Source: Podocnemis expansa (Eukaryota > Chordata > Testudines > Podocnemididae). Taken from it: 64,000 nucleotides of DNA. Within the stretch, counting starts at the first letter, position 1. Each line of letters starts with the position of its first letter. This document shows, piece after piece, positions 1-13,200 of the stretch. Position numbers and translations under genes: made by a program. Below the pieces are notes generated by a model that searched no databases, was not told where the DNA came from, and saw nothing but the letters and a program-made list of their open reading frames with translations. The DNA is taken from assembly GCA_007922195.1 (NCBI GenBank), contig ML681989.1:50585470-50649469 (forward strand), written 5' to 3'.

Positions 1-1091
1 CCTTGGGAAAAATGTAAACTGCAAGTTCAAAGTTCCCGTCGCAAGTTCCACTGCCCTTTTCCTCATCCTGCTTGCAGCCTAGTTCTCAGCAAGGGTTTAA
101 CATGGATAAGAGGAAAGCCACAACAGGAATTAAAGCAGAGGCCTGACATACCAGGTCTGGGAAGCCTTGCTCACACTTTGTTTTCCCTCCTATTCATCTA
201 CATTGCTACAAAGTGTGGTGTAACAGAAGAAGCAATATCAATTTGAACTTCTTGTCATGATTTTCATAAAAATATGTACATCCCTCCCTATCAATTTAAG
301 GTAAGTAAACATTCTAAAATTCTGCCCTTCAAACAAAGCATTAAGCGCAACAAAGTATTCTATAATAGATTAAGATCAATAAATACTTAGAACAGAAGCA
401 GAATTCAGCCTTCATGTTCATTTATACCCCCTCACTGGTGTATTTTAAAAACAAAAGTTTCTGTTCTTTCAGTGTTTAAATAAAAATGTTGTAGTAAAAC
501 AAACAGATTTCATTCCTCTGAACAACTTAGATGCAAGAGTTTCACAGCACATTTGACAGAAAGCAAAAGTTTTCACTGCATCCATGACAGCACTGATAGA
601 GTGTACATACAGCAAACAATCACTCGGGTCATTTTTCATTCTTCACAATACATGGACAGTGCTTGATAGGTGCTTTAATATATCTTTATGTTAGTCTATT
701 GAAATGGTATATTAATTGATGGAAAAGCATGCAATCACATGTTTTACCACAGCATAGCAACTGTTATTTACGAGCCTACCCATGAACACTATGAGGCTGT
801 GACTGCAGTAGCATAAGCCATTTCAAAATATATGCATTCCATCTCCTAAACAAACAGTAAACTAACTTGTGCCATTAATACAACCCTCTGGCACAAATGA
901 CTCAAATGGTTCCAACAGTAATGACTAATACATGAATCAACCCTCATGTCAGGACCTGAAGATCACCTTAAGAAAGGCTTATAGATCCTCTTTTCACACA
1001 GACATGCATTACAAATCACTAACTAAATCCCACTTTATTATTCTTAAGTCTCAATACTTCTTGAATTCTGTCTATTGGATATGTACAGTAC
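1..1091. other. MED14 last intron (part)
   Basis: AT-rich, unique-looking sequence downstream of the last MED14 exon seen. I looked on the minus strand for the expected C-terminal coding segment and a stop codon and did not find them. I see no repeat that I recognise here. Confidence 0.6.
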
Positions 1092-1281
1092 CTGGTCTTG
1101 GAGAATTCAGTTCTGCAAACCTCTTTAGAATACTGCTAACCATCATGGGAGCAGCAACGGAAGAGTTCTGCTGCCTGGGAATGTCTGCCTGTTGTGTTGT
1201 ACCCGAAGCCATATCATAAATGATTGGGACAATAATGCTAATGGCTTCCTGTGGGACTGTAGTTTTCTGTGTTAACTGAAG
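1092..1281 (-). CDS. MED14: MED14 exon w27 (190 nt, penultimate coding exon)
   Basis: Encodes [19 protein letters not shown] and [17 protein letters not shown], ending in a split Gly codon before GTACTG. In human one more exon follows with the last two dozen residues and the 3'UTR. I did not find it between 1 and 1091, so it should lie outside the window. Confidence 0.97.
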
Positions 1282-4200
1282 CTGTGAATAAAACAAAAAT
1301 GAAAAAAAGTACATTAAGGTGAAACAGTATTTTTCAGGCACACACGATATTAGAATAACTGACTGGTTACTTCAAGCCCTAGCTTGTAGTCAAGCCCTCT
1401 TTAAATTTCATTTCCTTTTAAATTACTGCTATGTGGGAAACCCCCTCAGTACAGTAACATACAAAAACTAGGTTTCATATTAAGGTTCTATATCTAAGAA
1501 AAGATACTGAAGTAAAACTAAGTGTGGCTACAGGTGTCCACAGGATGTCTTCATGCTACTGCTTATACTCAATATGGCCTTTTCATTTAATATGGGGCCC
1601 ACTAATGAAAACACAACTGCACACTGCAGCATAATTTTTAAAATGGTTAAATATTGAGACCAAATGTTTTGTATGCATCTCAAATTTCACAGATAACAGC
1701 TCAATAAATGGAATGATCTACATGCATCTCAAGACACTATAGTTGAGGTAACCCCCCAAAGACCCATTCGCGCCACCTGTACAACTGATTTTTAACTGGT
1801 TAAAGGCACCATCATCTAAACCTGACAATTAACACTTTTCAGTTTGTATCCACATGGTGGCTTTCCTGACATCAAGCCATATTTTTATCACAGCATTCTG
1901 GCAAAATGCAACAGCTATCCCATAATGCTTCAGTAAAGGAGAAAGACCGGCGGAAAGGGGGGGAAAGAGAATGACAACCAGCAGTGCATGAAACAATTAA
2001 TTTATGATACATTATCACAACATGTCCAGAGAGCAAGAAGGAAGACAAGCCAAATAAGGCACACACAAACAGTTATAGGGTCCCATCCACAGAAAGGGAA
2101 AAAAGTGTGCGGAACCAGTTACAGAAGAGTCTTAGGCTTCTCACAGTAACAAACCATTTTTTGCTACCATGGTTACTAGCTGAGACTAACCATGCCACAT
2201 GCACACGAAAAACTGGTTAACAGATCTGACCCTGCCATTAACTGGTTAGTAACACTGCTCCTTTCAGACCCTGTCCATGCTGCAGCTTTAAACAAGGACA
2301 GCTATTATACTTACAAAAAACAACATTTTGGATTTCAGCACAACGGCAGGTGTTCCTGGAGGTGCAATTGGTGGGGCACTGGGAGGAATTGTTAAACAAA
2401 ACTGCACGTTCCATTTCAGTTGGCTTGCTTGATCAGGGAACTGTTTTAAAAACATGCCAGAGAACATGATAAAGCAAGGCACATTGAGGTAACATATGGG
2501 TCTGACTACTGTAGTGCGTTGGCATAGTAAAATATGCCACTTAAGCTAGACTTTTCAAGCTTTCTGACAATTTCACATTTAATACAAAAATAAACTAATC
2601 TCATCTTGCTTTGAGAATGGTTCTGTGAATCCATACTGAGACAGCAATGGAAACCTGCTGTACAATATACAGTTATGTGATTTCTCAAAGTCTAGGGAGA
2701 GGACAAGTTTTTGTTGCCTTCTTAGTAACAATTATAGCAAATACATCTTGACTGAGTTTAAGCATTTCACATTAGATTCTGGCTTCATCTATACTACAGA
2801 GTGGAATTCATTTTGCAGTCAGCACAAACAGATGTTTATTATTTCAAGCATCAACGTTGCAGTTCAGCAGTTTAAATGTTGTCAATAAAGTTATAATTGC
2901 AACTCACCAACTCCAGTTTCATGATGTGTACGCAGTCCCTGAGGATATGCGTAGGAGCTCCGAGTAGTTTTGTAAAGGCTATTAGCGTGTTTGCTTTAAA
3001 TGGTGGTCCTGCAACCTACAGTAATACAATACCAATTAGTACTGTCCATCTAGATCAAAACTGGCCAATTGGCTATTTATACAGAACCAGGACTGTGCAT
3101 AGCTGTTAAACTCTACTCTTATCCAGCAGCCCTTATCTCATCACTAACTCCGCTGATAGCAACAGAATTACTCATGAGATTAGGCCAATATTAAGGTGAC
3201 GTCTAGAAAATAAGGAACTTAATGTCAGTAGTTTAAATACGTACTCTTGTTTCAAAGAATTTCTCCAAAACTTGTAGTTCCTCTGGCTTCCACTGTCCTG
3301 TATTTTCAGGGGTTACTTTTAGCTGCAAAGTCTGGTTGGTTTTGGGATTAAGGGCAACCCTGCACTTCAGTGCATCCGTCTTAAACATTATCACACCCGG
3401 CTCATTGGAGTTTATTAGCTGTAGCTGTAGGAAGAGAAACAAGGCATCTGATAAGTACTTCATAGATCAGCAACAGAACACAAACTCACTTTTTAGACCA
3501 CCCAAAAATTTTGAAAGTCATTTCTTTTAATAGTAGTCCTAATTAAGTTGTGGCCACAAAAAAAATATCACCTTTCAGGGAAAAACAGAAATTGCAGCCC
3601 TCACTCTGGTCCTTTTGCATAGGCTTGGAAGCACAAGCGAGTAGAAAATGACCTCAAAACTGACCTCATCCCTACAACTGTGGATTACTTCAGCATGTAG
3701 GGAATCTTCTGCACTTTCCCCATATTCTTAGAGTAGAGGGAAAGGCCAGAGCACGCTGAGCTTGGGTCATCGGCAGCTGGAGTGACTCCTTTGGATCACT
3801 GCCAGCTGGCAGAACTGAGAGCTGCTCCAAGTCTGCCCCAAGATCAGGGATGCACAATCTGACACCATAACAGCTCTCCACCCCACCCAGGTGCATCCCG
3901 GGAGAGTAGACATCAGAGGATGAGGTGCCAATCACCTCATTATTTATTTTTAAACAACAGTTATCACATTATATAATTACACAGTTTTTATTTTTGGGGA
4001 GTGGGAAGAAGAAAAGGGAAATTTTACAATATTTTGCATACAGATAGGAAAAATTATTTATCAAGATCTCAAATATTACTCTGATGGGCACACACAAGCA
4101 CCCGCATGGAAGGGCCAGATATGTACAGTAGTCAAGTAAGTAGGAGGCTCCACATCCAGAAGTGTGGATTTTCTTCAACACAAGTACTTTAGAATATGGT

Positions 4201-7200
4201 CAGCCTAATTTGGAGGCGATTTAATCCTGTGTTAAATGGCATTAACCAACTGACACATAGTTATTTCATTTTGCCTACAGTATAAGCAAGAATGATACAA
4301 TGTATGTTTGAGATCCTCTCTATTTATATAGAGATTTACTAGTATTAATTAAGTGTCACATCCCAAATGTGAGGGTTAGGCAAGTATTATGCATCTACTG
4401 TACTGATGAAAACAACCACCAAGGAGTTTCAGTACTTTTTCTTAAATTCATAACTTGAATCAGTAAAAGGGACAGGAATAGAAAACAAAGGAAGTCTAAC
4501 TCTCCATCACTTGGTCTAATCACTGGAATTCATTATTCTAGAGGTATATTATATACAGTTCTTCAAATTAGATGCTGAAGATATATGGGTTCCAGCTACA
4601 AAGTTGGAAGCATTAATTAGTGGCAAAATTTTGGATATCTGCTCTTTCTTCCTGTTTTTCTGTAACACTTAAAGCAACTACAATTCAGCTAGAACAGACC
4701 ATGATTTATTATGAAGGAAACACAATGCAAACACAAGACAAAGAACAATTTAGAAAATTTCAGTTCAAAGGCAATAGTTAAGGAGTTGCACATTAATCAT
4801 TTAAATACCGTTTCCTGCTGAATGATCCTCTGAAGGTGTCGCCTCATAATGACTGATCCAAGGAATCGCTCAAGTGGTGAGCAAAGATAGCTGCCAGCTA
4901 GTCCTGGGACAAGCCCAGGAGTAGGAGAGGGCAGCAGTAAAATATTCAAGGCACTGTGAGTGAGGATTGTGGGGATGGATGCAGCCCAGGAACGCTGAGG
5001 TAGTTTACGAGGTGGAGGCATGTTAGTAGGCATTGTTTGGGAACCTAGTGGAAACAGAAAACTTCTCACTTGTGTAAAGAGTACAGAGTTTACCAGCAAG
5101 TTATGTTTTCACATTTTTCATAGACACTGTACAAAAAAGTAACAAGAGATGACAATCCTTACCCCTAGAGAGCTCACAAATTGTCAGATAGGCTGGCACT
5201 GGTGGACAAAACCCCAAAATAAATGGGGATGGATTTGGAGGATGAGCTCACACCACTAATAGCTTAAGCATGAAAGCAGAAGCTTCAGCTTGCCAACTTC
5301 AGGCATTTAATGACTAATCTTTACTTTGACTTTTCAGATAGCAACTCCTCAATGGGATTTACAATACCAGCTGCATAAGTCCAACTGTAGCAATTGTCTA
5401 GTGCAGGGGTGGCCAAACCTACAGAACTCAAGAGCCGCACAAGTCAATTATTAAAACTTTGAAAGCCGCACTGAGGCATATAACCACATATTTTTACTTA
5501 CTCCAAAATTACTAAGCTTAAAATTCATTGTGCACTTTAATTTTTATCATAAAAATAGGGCAAATATTGATCCTACTAATGTCAAATACTAATAATTATT
5601 TAAGGTTACCATGAAACTAGGCCTATACAATAAAAACTTAGCTGTCGCTAGATATAGAACACTATAGGCTTGTGGCAAGTTTTTTTTTTAAATATGGAAA
5701 GTAACTTGTCAATGCAGTAGATGAAAGCTCTCTCAGATGCTGATCTCTAAATACTGCACAATGTTTTGAATTTCATTGTGGAATATGATGCTTCACAGCA
5801 GTAAGTTGTGCCAAAAACTGAAAGTAATCTATGTTCAGTTTTAAACTTTTCTCCTTTGCATTTTCATTTCTTCGTATTCCACATCACGTTTAGAACTTGT
5901 AAAACATGATTTTATTTTAACGAGTACGCTGCATTAGGGCAAATGAGAAAAATCTCAACACGCTATGGCTTCTCTGACCATGTCACGCTTCTCTCCCCCA
6001 GCCCCCGTTGCTGCTTTGCTGCAGCTTCTCTGCTCTCCCCAACGATGCCACACCTCTGCCCCCCACCCCACCCTGGCCCCGACCATGCCCCTGCTTCTCC
6101 GCTATCATTTCTGCCAGTAAACTTGTTCATTAAAATACTCATGGACAGTGAAGACAAAAAGTCTGAGGACTCAATCAGACCCAATTAATTTTAAAATGAG
6201 AGTAATAGTAAGGCAAAACACTGCTCTCATCTTAATCCTGTGAAGAGATGCACACAGGGACACCTTTTCAACTGTTCGGAATCACAACAGATCAATGAGA
6301 ATTTAGGGGGACATAAAGTGCAAGATCAGAGCCTGTTTCAGTAAGTGCTTTGGAGTCCATGCACAGAAGACATTATGGAAAAAATCCCATTGAGTTTATT
6401 CAGTTTGGGGTCAGGCCCTGTATAAATTTTAAATATTATTATTTGGTTTTTATAATACAAAGTAAAATCTTTATTGGTGAGAGATTTTTTTTTCAGGAAG
6501 TTTACAACACAATTTTTCCATCCTCAGCCCTTCACAACAATTACTCTCTTGTCTAATGGGCTCAGATACCCATAGAGTCATTCATGAAGACTGCACTGAA
6601 ATATAAATGAATTTTGACTACTGGTATGCAACAAAGAAGAATTAATACATGTTGAATGCTGTTGAATGTTGAGTCAGTGGAAGTATCGTGCTGCTATTGA
6701 ACTTTGCAGTGAATGTAAATTATCTTGGTAATCGACTGTTATATTAATTAAAATTTTCTTATAAAATAAATGTACTAGAAGTTCCTTCTGCAAACAGATG
6801 ACATACTGATGTCTCAGGCACACTTGTTCAATGGACTTAAGGAATTTTTTTTTCTAAAGCCAGTTTTCAGTAGTGGTGGTCTATCCGAAGTCTAAATAAT
6901 TTTTCATGCTGAAAATGAATCATGATCCATAATAAGTACTTGTAACATTCTTTAAATTAATAGAGGTTTTTTTTAATAACCTTTTGACAGCAGTCAGGGG
7001 TTTTGGATGTAACGCTTATGTCAATTTTCAGTCATTTCTGATGATTCTTATTTAATTCTCAAAACAAATACAAGAGAAATTTTGCATTATATTACAATAT
7101 CTGGAAATGCCAGATGATTTTTAAAAAAGAAAATTAATTTATGATTGTTCTTCAAGTTTAAATTGCTAGAGTATCATCACTTATCTGTAGTTCATTGTAG

Positions 7201-10200
7201 ACTTGCTCTTGATCAATTTATGTTGCCAGTTTTAAAAATATTTACCCAGAAAACAATATCAAAAAAGAAAAGTATTTAAAAAATCATGCAATTAGTTAAT
7301 TCTGCCTCTGTGTGCATCCAGTTTGTCCAATGAATGAAGCCTGTGATGTTGTATTTAAAGACTGTATCATAATGCATACAGACGAGGAGGGTAGAATTAA
7401 TATGGTTTGGGTAAACCGTAGAATCTAATATTTACTCTGAGTGCTTTGCACCTAAGTGACCACATTGCTTTTCCCCGCTGGCTCTCAAAATGCTGCCCCT
7501 CCCCTTCTCTCCCAGCTCTTACCACGCTGCTGTTTCCCTGCAGGTTCTCACAATGCTGTTCCTCCCCTTCCCGCTCTTACTATGTTGATTTTCCCTGCTG
7601 GCTCTCACAATGCTGCCCCTCCCCCTACTCTGACCACGCTGCTTTTTTCTGCCCGCTCTCACAATGCTGCTCTTCCTCTGCCGGCTCTCACCATGCCGCC
7701 AACTCTCTGCTGTCCCTGACCATTGCAAATTTGTCGCCCTTGGCGCCCACCATGCCACCCTTCCCTGCTGTGCTCTCCCCAGAGCCGCAAATTTTTCTTT
7801 AAAGAGCCGCATGTGGCTCGCAAGCCGCAGTTTGGCCACATCTGGTCTAGTAGTTACAGCCATTACACTGAATCTCAGTAATATTAGCAACTAGTACATT
7901 GGTCCTTTTTTCTCTATGACTGAAGTCAGGGGACAGCCACCAGATGGCAACTTTGTACTCCATCACTTGGCAGATGTGATCAAGTAGTACAGTTATATCA
8001 GTCTATCCAGAATCATTTTACAGCACCGAAGTGTGAAATTATACTATTTTTGCACTCATATTCGCTTCCAGATGTTCTTCTCACTGCTGCCATTCAACTT
8101 GACTTCTCCTCTCCTTAAGGTTTCAAAGATTTAACACCAATATTCAATTTCAACATGAGGTTTCATACAGCTATTCAATTTCAACAACTCAGTAAATAAA
8201 CAAAATTTCAGAACCAGGGAAAAACAGATTAATTGTTAACCATGATTTGACTTGCTTTCCATTTTATAATAAGTTATTTAAGACTCACACTGGGCCCAAA
8301 TAAATGCACATATGTAACAGAATATTACTTTACTCTGAAAGGGTAGAAGATAAAAATAAGGAATGCTATAAAAGAGATGGAACTAGAAATATTAACTTTA
8401 AAGTGAGTCACAATTATAATACTTTTGAATACAACCTACTTGTTCCAGCTCGTGGGGAATGAGAAGCATCTGGGACTGGAGAATGGAGAGAAGGGTTGGC
8501 TGGTGACATTCCAGGCATGCGTGATACTGGTGACGGACCAGACACCTGAGGCGATCCCGGCCAATTCCCTGCACGTTGACTGGGCGACATCATTGTGTAT
8601 GGTGAACTAGGGTCTATAGTACCTATGGAAATCGCAAAGGGTTTTTTGGTTTGTCTGTTTTTAAATTAAAGCTTTCTTTAGTAGAAAATACGTATTACAC
8701 TCAGTTCAAACACAGGGTATTCAAAAACTCAGCATAAAATACCAAATATGGAACATAGCATCCACCTCCTTTTATCTCATGCTCCATATGTAGCAGTATG
8801 TAAAATGTAAGGCTACATCCACGCATACATCATTATTTTGAAATAAGTTATTTTGAAATAAGGACTTTATTTCAAAGCGAAATAGCATGTCCAAACACAG
8901 GACTTGTTATTTCGCTTTAGGAGAAGGCTACCATGGGAGGTGTGGCAACATGGCCCCCTCCCTGAGCCATGCCCCCACCCAATATAGGCTAAAAGGAAGG
9001 CACCCTGGGAAGGAGAAGGACAAAAAAGTGTTATTTCGAAATAACACGTCCGAATGGCGTTATTTCAAAATAACAGTTTCGAAATAACAGCCATTTCGAT
9101 TTAAAGAAGGTTTAAGCTATTTTGAAATGACGGCTCTTATTTCGAAATGATGGAGCCCATCATTTCAAAGTAAGAATACGCTGTGTGGACCTAATCTCTT
9201 TTATTTCGAAATAACCAGTGTTATTTCGAAATAAAAGAGATGTGCGGACCAATGTTCCCTCTAAGCTGCGCCCGTGCGCAGGTGCACAGCCCCCAGCACT
9301 CCCCAGCACAGCAAACACTGTCAGCCACGCAGAGCCAGCAGCTGTAGCCTCTACCGGCTGGCAGGGAACTCCCCCAGCCTCAGGCTGGGAGTTTGAAAGT
9401 TTCCCGCCCTGAGGCTGCTCTGAGCATGCTCAGAGTAGCCTCAGCCTGTGCTATGGCTGCTGTGCTCCCCGCCAGGTAAAGGAGCCTTGGGTGGGGGTGG
9501 TTCAGAGATGGGCAGGTTTGGCCTTCCCCACCCCCAGCTGCTTGGTGTGAGGCAAACCCACCCATAGCCAAGCGGACCCTAGGAGGGAACCAGCTTTGCG
9601 CCCCCCCCCAGAAGCCTGGTCCCTTGGGGGCAGTGGTGACCTGGAGTGAGCCTGGCCTGGCCGTGCAGCTCTGACTGCATCCTCCCCTGCGGAGATGCCC
9701 CGCGCACACTACGGGGGGGGAAGGGGGCTGTAGGCTTTCCCTCAGGGTTGAGGAGCCCAGCCTGCCTTCTCCGTCTGCCAGACAGTCTCCCTCCTTCCCC
9801 TGTCTCCTTTTCCCTCTGCTGCTTCCTTCCCACCCCCTTTTTTGTTTGTTTCCCCTCACTCTCTGTGTGTATTTGTGTCCCTTTATTATGGGGCTTGGCA
9901 CCCTCCAAAACCTCCTTTAAAATCCAGCCATTGTGGTAAGTGGCTGGGAAATGTTTGGGTAAGGGAGACACAGCGTCTCTAAATCTTTGGGAGACTTTAA
10001 GGGAAGTTGGGGGAATGGGCTCTTTGACTTACAAAAACAAAGTTGCCGCTGTGCTTGGGTAGTTGCTTAAGAATCTGTAGAGTAAGGGTTAAACTCAGTT
10101 CTGTTGCTTCCCGGATCAAGGCTAAAACTCAAAGGTGGTGTGTGCACACAAGGAAAGTGAGTTAGATCCCACACCCCGAACAAGGACCAGATGGTGATTT

Positions 10201-13200
10201 TTACAGAGGTCTCCTAAGATAATGGTAGGAGGAGCCCATTCTTTCAGCTTTAAAACACAAACAGACTCCCACCGGCAGAAAACATCAGTGGATTAGTTCT
10301 CCCTCCCCATTAACATCCATCCCAGTGCAAGTCAGCTAACAGAGCCAAATGCAGCTCTTTCTTGGCAGTCTTAAAGATATAGGTTGCTGTTAAAGAATCT
10401 TCTTAACTTAGAAAGCGTACCATAGTTCCAGGAGTTCACAGATTTGCTGCTGCTATTTAACAGGAGACCTTTTTCACCAAGGCTGATGGCATGTGCACAA
10501 AGATTTACACTGGCATAGCTGTATGTTCACAGAAAGCACTAGAAAGTATTTTACTTTAAAATGAAAGCTTAAACTTTCTGCAAGTGCATAACTTGGGGTG
10601 ATATGGAGTGTGGGGGTGATGAAACAATTTTCATCTGCTGTAGTTTCCCAGGCTGGCTTCTTTGCCCTTCTGGTTGTAGAAATAACCTGTGTGTATGATT
10701 AAAAAAAGCAAGGAGCCTTGTGGCACTGAAGCTCACATGATAAAAAAATCTGTTGGTCTTTAAGTGCCGCAAGACTTCTTGCTTGTTTTTGCTTCACTAG
10801 ACTAACACAGCTGCCCCTTTGGAACCTGAGTGTATGATGTGTAAGATGTCCTGTTTTTATAGAAACTGCCTTAATAGTTAGGGCTTTGTCTTACAGAGGT
10901 CAGACTAGATCAGGGATCTCAAACACACAACCCATGGGATGCATACAGCCCCGCAAGCTATTTTCTGCAGCCCTCAATGACACTATTTTTACTGATATTT
11001 GTAGTATTGTTCTATGAAAAGGTTTCAGTGGTGCACCCTTGGGGTAACGTATTAGTCCTTATGCGGCGCTCGTGGTGATTTGAGTTTGAGACCCCTGGAC
11101 TAGATGATCATAATGGTTCCTTCTCACCTTAAAGTCTGTGAGACTAGGAGCAGCCTCTGTTTCAGCACTTGGCCTCTGTGTAACAGACGGTTTCATAGAC
11201 TCAGAAAGTTTACAGTCAGAAAGGACCAGTATGATCATCTAATCTGACCTCCTGCATAATGCAGGCCAAAGAAGTTTAGCTACTCACTCCTGTGTTAGTC
11301 TTCTAACTTATGTGTCTGTTATTGAAATCTTCAAATCATGATTTAAACATTTCAGGGTATTAAAAATCCACCAGCAAGTGACCTGTGTTCCCACTAAGGA
11401 TGATACAGCTGAGCAAGTTATAGATGCACTCGAGAGGGCGGGTAGCGGGGAAGGGGCCCGGTGGGGGTTGGGGAACCGGCAGGGAACTTGCTCACCTGTA
11501 TTCATAACTTGCTCAGCTGCGTCATCGGCTTAGAGGGAACATTGTGGACATACCCTAAGAATTGTAAAGAACTACTCTGAAATTGAAGTTTGACTTTATT
11601 ACTTTGCTTTTGCATTCTATTAGTTATTGATCAGGGTTTGCAAAAGGGATCCTTCTGTGTAAAGTCCCACTTACTACAGCAGGCCTCTACCTCCCACTAG
11701 CTATATGAAAGCTGGACATACTGAAAGTGTATAGTTCACTCAGTGACATGCCTCAGTAACTTTACATCACAGCAGTTAAGGTGCACAATAAAATCCATTA
11801 TGTGTTTTTAAGAGCAAATCAGATTGTAGTGTCTATCACAAACTGTTTCTCAGTTACTTGACAGATATGCTGAAAAATAAAATCTACTCAAATTTTTGGT
11901 GATTTAAAAAGTAGCAGTGCTATGAAGTGCAGAATATAAAAAACTCTAAATATAGCAGAAATAATCTGAATAGCGTTTTTTCAAGTAATTCAATAACTGA
12001 CAAAAGGGACAGATCAGCTGCATATTTTTGTACACTATAAAACACCAAGACTTGGTCAACAATTTTCAGTTTTTAAAGTCATTCAATCTCTGTAGTTTGT
12101 TCCCACTTCATTTTTATTATTCAAGATGCATGGGAAGGAAATTAACAGAAGTTGTTTTGAATTTAAAGATTTAGGGTAAAGAAATTCAGCTGAAACCATG
12201 GCTTCTACATGATCACGCATGCAGTTCGAGGTCAATTTCCCCACATACTAGCAAGAGGCAGTGAGTGGTAAATAATTTTTAATAGACTAAATATCACCTC
12301 AAAGTAGTTGAAAGTATCTGTATAGCTGTAATTATGAAGAAAACTAACATGTGCACAAATTGCTATTTCAAGCCAACTGCTGAACACTAATTCTTCCAAA
12401 CAATGCAAGTCTCCATACCTGAAGAAGAGCACTCTGCAGCTCAAAAGCTTCTCTTCTACCAACAGAAGTTGGTCCAACAAAAGATATTATCTCACCCACC
12501 TTCTTCCCAGCAAACTTAATTTTAGGAAACAGTTCATTGTTCATATCAATACAGAGATGTACAAATACAAGAACTCACCATGTGGGCTAGCAAAATTAGC
12601 TGTTTGTCCCATTGTTATTCCAAGAGAGGAAGGTGAAGGTGTTGGACCAAATGATGCTGGTGATGGAGCTCTTAAAGCTCCACTAGGGGAGCTTGCAGCA
12701 TGCAGATTTCCTAATAAAGACATCCAGACACAAAAGCAATTCATTGTTTCCTACTTTTTGTTGAAAAGTTTGAACAAAGCAATAGCAAAGAGAATAAAAA
12801 AAAGTGTTCACTCTTTTAGAGACAAATCATACTAGATCTGTCAGTTTCCTTTATCCCCAAGAGGTTGCATCTTGGACATAAATCAACAACCTTGCACTCT
12901 GACTGAGCAGACAGGAGACTAATTTATATAGTAACTATGTCCTACTTCAAATGCAAATATGAATTGGAAATTCTATAGTACATTCTACACATATGGTGAA
13001 TGTCCTGCAGCACCTAAAAGACTAAAAAAATTTCTTCAAACATAAGCTTTTGTGGACTGCAACCCACTTCGTCTGACACATGAAGCAGAAACTACAGTAA
13101 AGTGGTATATATACACTTGCAAGGGTGAGAAACATTACAATGGGGAGGGAAAGTGCTAACAAAGTCAATTCAGTTACAACACATGAGGCAAATTCACAGC

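Larger units (their letters stand above)
1282..4808. other. MED14 introns between exons w27 and w23, non-coding parts
   Basis: The introns 1282-2314, 2441-2907, 3016-3244 and 3425-4808 are AT-rich and contain only short chance reading frames. I recognise no transposon and no RNA gene in them. Confidence 0.5.
9250..11543. mobile_element. Composite element with AATGTTCCCTCTAAGC inverted ends
   Basis: The left end reads CAATGTTCCCTCTAAGCTG, and the right end (11522-11544) is its reverse complement with mismatches. It interrupts the Harbinger MITE near its right end. The flanks gtgcggac and ttgtggac agree at 6 of 8 bases, as expected for a hAT. The interior includes GC-rich sequence (9260-9900), a fold-back repeat (10689-10830), a small hAT (10911-11097) and CR1 tail fragments. 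Smaller relatives occur at 14451-14636, 27519-27690 and 36914-37267. Confidence 0.65.
8811..11555. mobile_element. Harbinger-type MITE with TAA target duplications, split by a later insertion
   Basis: The left end GGCTACATCCACGC follows TAA (8808-8810). The right end, GTGGACATACCC, precedes TAA (11556-11558), which fits the 3-bp TWA duplications of PIF/Harbinger elements. The left part (to about 9249) is full of the self-complementary block TTATTTCGAAATAA in many variants. The last few bases of the MITE are displaced about 2.3 kb by the element at about 9250-11543. Without that insert the MITE would be about 450 bp. Confidence 0.78.

Noticed and set aside
1..1091. Last MED14 exon and 3'UTR
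   Set aside because: No minus-strand segment here encodes the expected C-terminal residues, and no stop codon follows a suitable acceptor.
7446..7890. Overlapping frames of 76-123 codons on both strands
   Set aside because: They lie in the tandem array of a hAT element; composition follows the repeat unit.
8811..9249. CRISPR-like array of TTATTTCGAAATAA repeats
   Set aside because: The blocks are palindromic, irregularly spaced, variable and inside a TAA-flanked MITE in a vertebrate intron.
9380..9971. Two overlapping minus-strand open frames of 173 and 130 codons
   Set aside because: They overlap in different frames in a GC-rich, stop-poor segment, have low-complexity Pro/Arg/Gly composition and no motif. 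The segment resembles a hAT arm.
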